Shown piece after piece: positions 1-9,060 of a stretch of DNA of 64,000 bases. Both the position numbers and the translations under genes were made by a program. This DNA comes from Lates calcarifer. Its lineage: Eukaryota > Chordata > Actinopteri > Centropomidae. A model generated the notes under the pieces. It was not told the DNA's origin. It saw nothing but the letters and a program-made list of their open reading frames with translations, and did not search any database. The stretch lies in assembly GCF_001640805.2 (NCBI RefSeq), contig NC_066844.1:12834543-12898542 (forward strand), in the 5' to 3' direction. Positions within the stretch are counted from its first letter, which is position 1; each line of letters begins with the position of its first letter.

Positions 1-900
1 GTGCATCACTGTATTCCTCAAGTGGTGCATCAACAAGCAGTTAAGAAGCTTTGACATTATCTAAACCTTGTGGCAATTTGAAAAAAAACCCCCACAATTT
101 TGCACCATTTTCCAATTTTAAAACACCTCAAGCTAACATTGTCATGTAGCGCAAATCCCATCAAATGTGTGACTGTGCCCTGTTTAAGAGGAAAAATAAA
201 GAGATGGAGGCTTTTAAGGGGAGGGAGGGAAGACTGGAGGGCAAATTGCTAAAGTGTGGAATCCCACGTGGCCACAGGATTCAGCTGGAAACAGAGAGCA
301 GAGAAAAGGCTGGTACACTGGCGTGAAATTGCGCTGGTGGGCACTGAATGGCTGCAGGAGTGCAGACCACTTTGAGGGTCTGCTAATCAGCAGCACACAG
401 ACACATGAGCCGACTCACAGCTGTGCCATGGGATAAATGCTCCCCTGGCCACAGCAGCCACCGGCAGCCTTTATTACCCACAGATAACCTGCCCACATCG
501 AGGAAAAAAAAAGGCAGCTGGGGAAGTGGAGCACTGGAGACTTTATAGATGACAGCATGGTCACAGATCATATGGGCGAGAAAAGTGAGCTCAAGGTTAA
601 GAAGTGTGAGGCTATGAACTATAGATGTGAAGGCATGGGTCTGAGCGGGTAGAGCGATGGCTGATCATAAAAAGTTCCCTGTCTGACAGATAAGGAGAAG
701 TGAGTGGAAAACAGGGTGTCAGAGTTCGAGGAAGAAGAGCAGCAGAAAGAGAAGGTGGGAAGGTATAAAAACAAAAGAGACACAGCAGTGTTACAGGGAG
801 ATAATAAGCAGCAGAGTGAGGAACAATAAAGATTGCTGAGGCAAGCAGGAGTGTGAAACTACACCAGACAATGCAGTAGAGTTAGGACAGAATGCTGTAC
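1..900 (-). other. intron sequence downstream of the last contactin exon seen
   Basis: This is the left part of the window, beyond the splice donor at 899-900 (minus strand). The next contactin exon should continue Ig2 with a conserved tryptophan segment. I read both strands for that segment and did not find it, so the exon should lie left of position 1. Short open frames here have no protein-like character, and I see nothing else. Confidence 0.5.
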
Positions 901-996
901 CTCCATAATGGGGTGGAGGGCCGCAGAGCAGAACCACAGCTTGACCCTCTCTCACCGACACCATGTTCCTTGACTTCTTGCTGAAGTTCTGCAGAA
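901..996 (-). CDS. cntn: contactin exon: linker and start of Ig domain 2
   Basis: This 96-bp internal exon encodes the Ig1-Ig2 linker and the first strands of Ig2. Visible motifs are NFSKKSR, VSVREGQAVVLLC with the first Ig2 cysteine, and GPPPHYG, all typical of contactins 3-6. On the minus strand the acceptor is ...caacag before 996, and the donor is GGAG|GTACAG with GT at 900-899. The exon enters in phase 1 (its first two bases complete the codon begun at 3293) and leaves in phase 1, so a following GAG codon would give the family's usual Glu. The split codon reads Phe, where most contactins I recall have Tyr in QFAYL. NFS is a potential N-glycosylation site. The family is certain; the paralog (CNTN3, 4, 5 or 6) is not resolved. 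Confidence 0.88.
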
Positions 997-2349
997 CTGT
1001 TGAATATGAAATAGAAAAACTGCAACTTTTCAGGGTTTGACAGCTGTAATAACTTTTACCTAGACGTGACATCCAGGGAAGGGCATTTCATCCTGCGGAA
1101 TATTTCCCTGTCTCTTCACACTGCTTACAAGTCAAAGCTGATATTCCCCTGTTAATATCACAGCGTGCGCAGGAGATCAGGCAGAGGGTGCGGCAAAATG
1201 CTCCTCACCAATCGAGCTTAAGAGATTACTTTCACCTTTAATTAAATGCTGCTGTGCTGTGTGAGAGAATAAACAGCTGGAAGACATATCAGTCCCAAAG
1301 TCTTAGAAATACCAATCGAGTCCAAGGAGGGATCAAGCAAATACCAGCAGTGGTCAAATCAGAACTCACTTGATTAAAAATGCCCAGAAATCAAGACATA
1401 CAGTACAGTCCTTGTTCCTTCAGTGTTCCACTGGTGCTACAGACTAGTATGAAGAGGCAATTCACATTCAATCAAAAAGAAAAAAACAAACAAAATCCAT
1501 CCGAAGATTTGCATTGCAGGTAACCATGGGCAGAAAAAAATGATGCTGGGATTCAGACTTGTTTGTTAAAGAGAACCTCTAGTGCTCATTTTCAGCATTG
1601 ATTTTTTATTTTTACTCTGGGACTCCACTAGAGTAGCTTAGCATGATTCACAATTTTAAAAATCTTGGCAATCTTGGCCAGGCAATATTAGCTCCTGGCT
1701 CTGAGACCCCACTCCTAAAAGCCCACTTTCTTCTGTTCGGCAAAGGGGCAGCAACGAGTCCTTGTCAGCACTGTCTCATCCGATTACCCATTATTAGGTT
1801 CTGAAAGTTAGGGTCTGAAACTTTAAAACTACTAAGTAACATAACATAAATGATTGGAGATTTCTCAAATCTATCTGCACTGAAATATGAAAATGGACTG
1901 CAAAAAAATCTGCAGCAACAAAGATTACAGCATGTTGTCTTAGGTCCATCATTTACTTATTGTTTGACATAACTGTTGATTTAATATTTCAATCACAATC
2001 CATATATATAAATCTTCCTATATATGCTCTGGTAAATACATACATGTGGGAAATGTGCTAAAGTACTGACTGAAGTGGAAAAAGTCTCCTGTCAGGACAT
2101 ACCAAAGATAACATTGCTTGTAAGGTATTATTGGCTGTTGCCAAATGAGTGTATAGTAAACCTGCACCGTTGGTTATTTGTATACTGGAACACATTAAAT
2201 GCCTATGATACTACTCTGACTGTTTTGAGACTATATGATCTGTATGACAATATAAAGAAATCTGTGACAAGCTCATGTGAGGTCATCATGAATGTAGAAA
2301 AAACAACTGGAAACCAGCATTACAGAAAATAAGGAAAAGCATAATATGC

Positions 2350-2371
2350 AAAAAAAAAAAAAAAAAAAAAA
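2350..2371 (+). repeat. poly-A tract, 22 bp
   Basis: An uninterrupted run of 22 A. It could be the tail of a retroposed sequence, but no recognisable body precedes it. Confidence 0.9.
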
Positions 2372-2587
2372 GACTGGAAGTGAATTACCTAGCTAGCAGA
2401 AAAACATTGATGCTTAGCATCCTACCATTCTGGCAATCAGTGTTAGCTTGTTTAAATACTACTGTTAGCCTGTTATGCTAACAGGCTATGTAAGCTCAAA
2501 GTACTGCTTTAATTGACATAGGTTTGGGGGTATTCTGCAGTGTTTGACACAGGGAAAAATTTAAGCTGTTGGTCATGCTAAATAAAA

Positions 2588-2686
2588 GGTCAGAAGATCA
2601 CCAGAGTCATAAGCATATTTCCTCTGGAGCAAGTGCACCAAATTTCATGGCAATCACGCTAACAGATGTTGAGATGTTTCACTCCA
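2588..2686 (+). repeat. fish interspersed repeat, copy 1 (degenerate)
   Basis: It contains blocks reading like 'caaatttcatggcaatc' and 'agatgttgagatgtttcac', preceded by a 'gtcagaagatcaccagagtc' block. The same ordered blocks recur at 35311-35478 and 37961-38150. From memory this resembles a widespread fish interspersed repeat. The superfamily is not assigned. Confidence 0.55.
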
Positions 2687-3114
2687 TACCTACCATATCA
2701 TACCTACTAGCATAGTTTAAGTAGTCTGTGTTCCTTATCTGAATTAGTCAATTATATGATTAATTGTTCAACAGAAAATTAATTGCTATAATAATGATAA
2801 TAATCGATTAATCATTGGGTGATTTTTTTCAAATAAAAATGGTTAACATTTCTCTGGTTCCAGCATGTAAAATGTGAATATATTGCTGTTTTTGCAAAGC
2901 TTCTTTCACATTAAAGTGGATTGTAGATGGTTGGTCTGATAAAATGAATTAATAATAAAAATGGCCTCTGGGAACTTGTGATAAACACTTCTCACTATTT
3001 TGTTGTATTTTACAGATCAATTAAACCAAATGTTTAATTACCAGATCATTAGTTGGAGCCCTATTGCAATATCATGTTATATATACATACACATAATTTA
3101 TACGTTATATATAC

Positions 3115-3177
3115 ATACACGTAATTTCCCCAAGGGAGTCATCCCAAAGGGATCAATAAAGTCCATCTAAGTCTATA
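3115..3177 (+). repeat. LINE 3'-tail-like sequence
   Basis: The phrase 'aatttccccaagggagtc...gggatcaataaagtccatctaagtctat' resembles the 3' ends of fish non-LTR retrotransposons, which usually finish in a short tandem repeat after 'gatcaataaagt'. It follows a 'ttatatatacatacac' sequence that is present twice. No coding part of the LINE remains next to it. Confidence 0.5.
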
Positions 3178-3292
3178 TGTTGTGATATACAGTATATGCA
3201 TTAAAATCACAACAAATCAAAGAAAGAAAAAGCACAATTTTATGTCTGTAACAATACGCACATTCAAAAATCCAAATAAATAATCTACTCAC

Positions 3293-3468
3293 ATGCAAAC
3301 TGGACTTTTGCCTCCCTGCTGACAACGGTCCCAAATGTGTTGGTGGCGATGCATTGATACACTCCTCCATGATTGATGACATGAGGGTTATTAATTAACA
3401 AGTTACCCTCTACAAGACTGTAGTTTGGATCAGACTCTGTGTTTATTTCTCTGCCATCCACTTTCCAC
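3293..3468 (-). CDS. cntn: contactin exon: second half of Ig domain 1
   Basis: This 176-bp exon follows the preceding exon in frame: AG from 3749 plus G from 3468 makes Arg of the YRW motif, which carries the Ig1 core tryptophan. The exon encodes WKVDGREINTES, YSLVEGNLLINNP, the second Ig1 cysteine in GVYQC, ATNTFGTVVSREAK and QFA. The acceptor is ...ctgtatctacag before 3468. The donor is GCAT|GTGAGT at 3292-3291. The product belongs to the extracellular, GPI-anchored neuronal adhesion family, and Ig1-Ig4 form its ligand-binding horseshoe. YSLVEGNLLINNP and SREAK look most like CNTN4, while neighbouring residues also recall CNTN3 and CNTN5, so only the subgroup is claimed. Confidence 0.92.
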
Positions 3469-3748
3469 CTGTAGATACAGCAAATCATGAGGTAATAAAC
3501 ATACTTTGGAAAAGAACCAAAGAACATCCCACAAGAACATACATGATTAAAAATTTACCTGCCCTCCTATGTGAATCAATGGCTACACTTACATAGACTT
3601 AGACTTGACTTTGTATTAATGTAGCAAATACAGTAACACAGCCTGTTATCATAAAAAGCTCCACCGAGCACTCTGTACCACACATTCACGAATGCTATAC
3701 GCTGTAGTCTCACTTTACATACAGTCAGGAGGTAGTCAAAACACTTAC
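3469..3748 (-). other. short contactin intron (280 bp)
   Basis: This is the phase-2 intron inside the Ig1 domain, with a GT donor at 3748-3747 and an AG acceptor at 3470-3469. No other feature was seen. Confidence 0.85.
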
Positions 3749-3872
3749 CTGTAATGCGGAGGTGGGTTTCCCTTCGCTTTGCAATTAATAAACACCTGCT
3801 TATCATCAGTGCTCAGTGGGAAAATACTGTCACTGGGCTCCTGGGTGAAGACAGGGCCATGGCGCGTACTCT
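3749..3872 (-). CDS. cntn: contactin exon: first half of Ig domain 1
   Basis: A 124-bp exon made of two bases, 40 codons and two bases. It encodes the mature N-terminus and the first strands of Ig1: HGPVFTQEPSDSIFP, then VFINCKAKGNPPPHY with the first Ig1 cysteine. The order GPVF-EPS-IFP-NC-KGNP-PHYRW is diagnostic of contactins; EPSDSIFP and PHYRW are closest to what I recall of CNTN3. The acceptor is gtcttttcaatgcag before 3872 and the donor is TACAG|GTAAGT at 3748. It needs an upstream exon ending in phase 1; G from 60170 plus AG gives Glu, which fits the family. The protein is secreted to the neuronal surface. Confidence 0.92.
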
Positions 3873-5489
3873 CTGCATTGAAAAGACATTAGCTGTACAG
3901 TGGTGCAGAGCAAGTGAACTGAATTAATGCAAAAATAAATCACTCAGTGCTCAGGAAACTGTATATAAACTCTACACCCATTAATTAACTGCCAAAATGG
4001 CTCTTTGACTGAATTCTGCATTTAATAAACCCTCTTATGCACATGTCATAGCAGATAATGCAGAGCAATTAACTTAAGATAACCCTGTAGCGTATCAGCT
4101 AAATGGTATATTCTATTCTAGTTTTGAAGGTGTCATTCACAGTCAGATAGTTCAGTAATCTGACTTCTCCAATAACATGGGATTAACATTTTTTTTTTAC
4201 CATTATTACTGTTGTTGTTGTTATTTTTAAGTTACTTTTGAACTGGAAGCACACTTACAGGAAATGGACAAGAAAAAATTTGTCATTATTAAGTGATAAC
4301 ATTTGAAATTCTTAGTAAACTGTAAAAATGGCTGAATTTGGTGTTACCAGCTGACTCATTTTGCATTAAAAGTGATGGCTCTTAGGATGAGGACTGCTTG
4401 ATGTGTTTGGCAAACATAATGCTTTCTCCAGTAATGCTGGTTTTAGCTTATGGTAGAGCAGATAAATGTTTTTAATTCATTTCTTACATTCACAGAATTC
4501 ACAGATTTAAACTCAAGCTCTGTTACTTGTGGTGGTAAAAAGGTGTTTCAGTGAGAGCTAGATATGATTTCTTAATTTAAACTCACACCTTGTATGTGGT
4601 TCACTGTGAACTTTCACAGAATCAAAACACAGACAGCCTAAGCTGTATAACTTGTGAGGAAAGACTGACAAGTAACTAATTGAGTTATACTTTATTTCAT
4701 TATGATCTTAATAAAAGTAAGATAACTTGGTTAAGGTGTTTTACGTGAGTGTTGACATAATCAGGGTATTGCTGAGCTTTGGTTATAATGTTATTATTAG
4801 AGAGCCAGTATATGCATGTTGTTTGGGTGTGTGTGTCTGCTTATTCGAGCTTGTTGTTCTGGTTAGCTCCAGCCGGACTATCAATACACAGGAGTAATTA
4901 ACCAATGTTGCACTAATTACTCCTGTGAAATCTAACACTTCTTCAATAGATGCACATTCACACACACGTAGACGATAATGTCCACTCTCCCCTCCCTTTG
5001 ACACTGTGTGTCATACGCCAAGCTGTACACCAGCGTTGTTCATTTCTCTTTTTGTGCACTTGAGAGGATGAAATGCCTTTTTACATGATTCTAACCTTGA
5101 CTAGGACAAAGAATGCTCCCTCCCTTAACATCATCATCACCATCATCATCCTAATGAGAGTGGGAGTCTTTGCCTCAGGTAAGGGCCTTGTTTCCCCAGC
5201 CTCTGAGGGAGGTGCTTCATTTTTACCCTGGTTGTGGTGTCCTTTAAATTAAACAAATTAATGAACCTTTAATAGCCGGGCTATTTCACCTGGGAGATGA
5301 TCAGGAGGTTTGTGTGTATGCTGCCCTGTAAACACACCAACTGGACTGACCACTAGCACACAATACCACACACACACACACATACAAATTACACTATTAC
5401 AATTAATTAGGTTTCAAGGGAATGCATGGAAATGTGAGCTCAATAGGGGGTATATGTACAAGACAGCATGAGATGCCATGTGTATAAGC
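3873..5489. other. intronic sequence, nothing recognised
   Basis: AT-rich unique-looking sequence. It holds short simple tracts, including a CA run near 5369-5384, and no coding similarity on either strand. Confidence 0.6.
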
Positions 5490-5694
5490 CTTGTAAATTG
5501 TGTAAAATTAGTGTAAATTTTTGTATTTTTTGTATTTTTGTATTATGTGTATTATTTGTGTACATTTTGTATTTCTATTCCATATAATTTCTTCTAAAAA
5601 TGCACTGTTTGTCTTTGTGGAGCACCCACAATTTTGTTGTACTTAGCTGTACAGTGACAATAAATTCTATTCTATTCTATTCTATTCTATTCTA
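5490..5694 (+). repeat. LINE 3' end with (TTCTA)6 tail
   Basis: A T-rich 3'-UTR-like stretch leads to 'ttttgttgtacttagctgtacagtgacaataaa' and then six TTCTA units at 5665-5694. This arrangement (stop-rich UTR, 'acaatgacaataaa', pentamer repeat) is typical of the 3' ends of fish LINEs. Because the tail lies on the right, the insertion is on the plus strand. The coding part is missing, as in most 5'-truncated LINE copies. Confidence 0.65.
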
Positions 5695-7590
5695 TTCATT
5701 CTCTACTCTGTGTTTGCAGGCTGCATAGATATACATCAGGGAAATTGCTGACTTAAGATGAGAAACTAAATCAATGGAAATGGAAGCATAAATAATAGTG
5801 CAATAGACCCCACTCCATATACTGATATATCCATTTAAATGTATTTATTTGATGACTTGTAAACGGTTGGGTTCAGTATACAGTATATCCCTAAAATCTG
5901 ACTATCAACATTAAATCTCACTTGGTTATCTAGGCTGCGCAGGTTACCATATCAAGACATAAAGTGCAAGTGCATAGTGAGATTTTAACTGCTTAGCTGT
6001 AGCTCATGCAGGTATTAGAAGACTGAGGGCAAATGTTATTCTGCTTTTCTCTCAGCTGAAAGAGCACACCATAGATCTGTGTTTCTGAGAACAGAGTACA
6101 TAATAAATTAGAGTTAAGAGTTAAGAGAAGAGTTAGTGTGGATTTTTATAGTGCTTTGCCACATTTCATATAAGTGGCAGCAGTTAGACATAAAGCAAGA
6201 AAATTGCATAATAAAAAAGGGTGTCATGAAAAGACCAGAGATTTTTTTTATTTTTTATTTCCATTAGTTTCTCTTTAGATGTAAATCTAGCAGTGAGTCA
6301 CATTTATCAGTGCTACTCTGAAAAGAAAATTGAAACTCTGGTAGCAGTCGACAATTGAGATCAAAATGTCATCATAATAGTCCATCTTATGACACAATAC
6401 AGTTTCACTTTACCTATAACAAAAACTACATGACTGAATTCAAATTTGCACAGAGATGCTTTGGTGAGCTCTTAAAACTAAATTGGAATCTACAGATTTG
6501 ATCATGTTCTTTGTAGACTTTACTTGGATATAAAAGCTAGATGATTCCGTCTGAGACTGCTATCATTCCCTTTCTAATGAAATGATAACCTAAACATGCA
6601 TGAGAAAGAAGCAACCCCCTCCTGTGAGAGATGTATGCATATCAGATGTGGCATGAAAGGCGACTTGACTTGGTGTCTCACCAGCCAGACACTCTTTGAG
6701 TGACAGAAGGATTAACAGTTCCCATGGCAACAGCATCTTCATTTTCCAAGGTCAAAGATTCTCCTTCTTCCCATCCAGTTGCCAGAGAGTGGAGAATATT
6801 TCCTGGGCAAACGCTCCTCCGTTTGGCTCTAGGGAAAAAAAAAAAAAAAAAAAAAGGAGGGCAAATGAGCACTGTGGAGACGAGGAGATGTAGTCTACAT
6901 CAAGCCTTCTCGAAAAAGAAAACAGGCTGGAACTTGTGGAAAATCGGTGAGCCATTAATAATTCATTCAACCAAATAAGCAGAGCCAAGATCCCATGCTG
7001 TAGGGCAGGCTAGCAGCTGATACCAGGGAGCTGATATTTAGTGTATACATACTGCTGCTACACTATCTCCCAGGAGCAAAAAGGAGGGGGAAAACGTGTC
7101 TCACAGCAGCAGCAACAGATGAGCAGAGCACCCTGCCAAAGGTAATGTTAAGCTTTCTCTTTGTTCAACATATTTACGTATATGTGGCAAAATATGTGAT
7201 GTGTTAAGTACACTGTATCGTATACTGTACAGAAGCACAGGGAATGCTAATGAATGAAGACAGACACACTGAATTGAAGCAGAAAAAAGTATCCACCTGT
7301 GGGCAGCTCAATCAAACCCTTCCAAAGCACACAGCCAGACAACACAAATTTCATCATGATGCCGAGAACTACTGATTGACTGATTCATAACTTATGATAT
7401 CAAGCTTTTAAAATTTGGACAATCTACATTTCATGCTGTAGTCTGTATTTCTGTATTTTTTCAGTTTGGACTTTGGAGTTGAAAGGTCTATGGAGTGTTT
7501 CGGTATCTTTCAGGTCATTGTTTTGATTTTATGGTCCACAACTTTACTGATTGTTGACAGTCACTCTCAAAAAGTAGTGGCATGAGAACT
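5695..7590. other. intronic sequence with a 21-bp A tract
   Basis: No gene is recognised. Overlapping open frames around 6678-6988 arise from an uninterrupted A run at 6835-6855 (Lys runs on plus, Phe runs on minus) and do not resemble proteins. Confidence 0.6.
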
Positions 7591-7771
7591 AGGGCTGAGT
7601 ATGGCCAAAAATATTATCACTATAAAAATATATTAATTGTATTGACAATTTCACAATGATTGTCTTTTTTTTCAAGTTTAAAGGCTGATCTTTACTTTTG
7701 AGTGAAAACTGCGGAACTGTATAAAATGATTTTGCAATAATTATTGTTATTTTTGTTTTGCCCAGTCCTTG
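7591..7771. mobile_element. possible small hAT-type MITE
   Basis: The left end 'ctagggctgagtatggccaaaaatat' resembles the 'agggctgggcgatatggccaaaa' terminus common to non-autonomous hAT elements in fish. About 180 bp on, 'ttttgttttgcccagtcctt' is an imperfect inverted match. The inside is AT-rich and non-coding. No clear 8-bp duplication was found, so the boundaries are approximate. Confidence 0.4.
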
Positions 7772-8043
7772 TGATGATACCTTGAAATGATACAATATGA
7801 TGATGGGACACTCTGACACTCAGTAGTGTGAAAAAATATTGATAATGCAACAAGAAACAAGTTTTGTAAGTCCTAGTATTATTATTCTTTGCCTTACTTC
7901 TATTTGGGATAATCATGCTCTAAAATTTGCAACAAAAGTTTCCATGATGCTTTGGGAGATGAAAACAGTAAGCATAACTAATTCAGTAAGGTATATGGTG
8001 GGTGGCGACTCATTAGTAGTACCTGTTTTCATTGTATCCATGG
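7772..8043. other. left flank of the retrotransposon
   Basis: AT-rich intronic sequence, with no recognised gene or repeat. The last bases before the LTR read 'gtatccatgg'. They have no matching duplicate after the 3' LTR. Confidence 0.55.
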
Positions 8044-8398
8044 TGTGACGACTCCTCCACCTGGACACTAGGTGTCCCTGTTGTTTTCCTTTTACTTCTT
8101 TCTTGCTACAGGTGTAGGGTGGAGGGTCATCAGCTGATTGAGCCACACCTGGGCCCAGTGTGTGCTCCATCTTATATTAACCCTCAGTCTGGAGTCCGAT
8201 GGGGGGGCTGGGAGCTTGGAGGATGGTTCCTGGTCCTGGCCGACCGTGGTGGCAGCTGCCGTTTTCTTTTTGTTAGTTTGGTTGTTCATGTGTTTGGTTA
8301 TTCTCTCTTTTTTTTTGTAAAAATAAATTGCTGGTTTTCAATCTGCCAACTCGTGCCGTCTCCCTCTCTTGCCACAGTTGTCGAGCCGGGCTGTGACA
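8044..8398 (+). repeat. 5' LTR
   Basis: It starts TGTGACGACTCC and ends CTGTGACA two bases before the primer binding site, giving short inverted ends TGT...ACA. I compared it by eye along its length with 14102-14456 and found a single difference at the penultimate base (C here, T in the 3' copy). It contains a TATA-like TTATATTAA (8172-8180) and AATAAA (8322-8327), which fits a U3-R-U5 layout. Open frames within it are antisense or chance readings. Confidence 0.93.
8172..8180 (+). promoter_or_regulatory. TATA-like box in the 5' LTR
   Basis: TTATATTAA lies about 130 bp into the LTR in otherwise GC-moderate sequence and about 140 bp before the AATAAA. Transcription would be expected to start roughly 25-30 bp downstream, near 8200. 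This is inferred from position only. Confidence 0.5.
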
Positions 8399-8400
8399 AA

Positions 8401-8414
8401 TGGGGGCTCGTCCG
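8401..8414 (+). promoter_or_regulatory. primer binding site, tRNA-Pro type
   Basis: TGGGGGCTCGTCCG sits two bases after the 5' LTR end. It equals the first 14 of the 18 bases of the proline-tRNA primer binding site used by murine leukaemia virus; the following bases (ttcc) diverge. It marks where minus-strand DNA synthesis starts and supports the LTR boundary. Confidence 0.85.
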
Positions 8415-9060
8415 TTCCTGGTTTGGCCCGGTAGATATTTGTGTAGCGCTGTTGATTCAGCGGAAAGTGAATTTTGATGAGCGGAGATGGTATTTGTGAA
8501 TGAACCGGTTGTTGCGTCAGAGTGACGGGGACGTGCGGTTGTAGTTTTCCACGTGCAGCGTTTTGTGAATGAATGGCAGTGGCGGACAAGGACGAATGCG
8601 GTGAGTAAGCCGATTGGTTGTGGGTTTAAAGTGTACTGGTTACCTGTTGTTTCGTCATGTAAATGGTGTTGTTGTTTGCACTGACCTCTGTTATTCCTGG
8701 AGACACGGCCTTGGTAAGTGGCTACTGTTCAGTCCCTGGTAGGCTCAGGACGAATTCCCTTCGAGTTCGTCGGGGGGGGGGGGATTTGTAGAGTGGTGAC
8801 GAAAGTGGTTGGAGCAGTTGTCTCGGGAGCACGTCCGAAGCTGCAGGTGAGGTCGCCACATTGTGGTGGTTTTACCGGGCTTGCGGGATTTGGTGCGTAA
8901 ATACCCACTACAAGTAGCACCTGAAGACTAGGGGTGAGTTTAGTTAGTTCTGGGATAGGCAGTTAGAGGGACGGAGCTACTTTGGCGTGTGGCTGTGGTT
9001 TTCAGAGGCTGCTGATCGTGCATCAGTGGTGGCGGGTAATTCGGCAGGTAAATTTAACCC
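8415..9060 (+). other. retrotransposon leader (5' UTR)
   Basis: 646 bp between PBS and gag start, GT-rich, with a G run near 8771-8783. No conserved coding sequence is recognised. Packaging or translation-control signals might lie here, but none can be identified from the sequence alone. Confidence 0.7.

Larger units (their letters stand above)
997..3292 (-). other. contactin intron (about 2.3 kb)
   Basis: This is the intron between the Ig1b and Ig2a exons. It contains a 22-bp A tract (2350-2371), a short perfect hairpin at 2466-2488 (10-bp arms, 3-base loop), a copy of a fish interspersed repeat (2588-2686) and a LINE-tail-like sequence (about 3115-3177). No other coding sequence is recognised. 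Confidence 0.75.

Noticed and set aside
791..895. Continuation of the minus-strand frame past the Ig2 exon
   Set aside because: After GPPPHYG the reading loses similarity to contactins exactly at a GT donor (900-899), so the remainder is intron.
6678..6988. Cluster of overlapping frames on both strands
   Set aside because: They are sustained by a 21-bp A tract giving Lys or Phe runs and show no conserved protein features. A possible donor after 'gtctggctg' (minus) does not follow a signal-peptide-like sequence.
8032..8499. 155-codon open frame over the 5' LTR (and its 119-codon counterpart at 14177-14536)
   Set aside because: It recurs because the LTRs are identical. It reads across U3, R, U5 and the PBS and has no protein-family features, so it is chance coding potential in the LTR.
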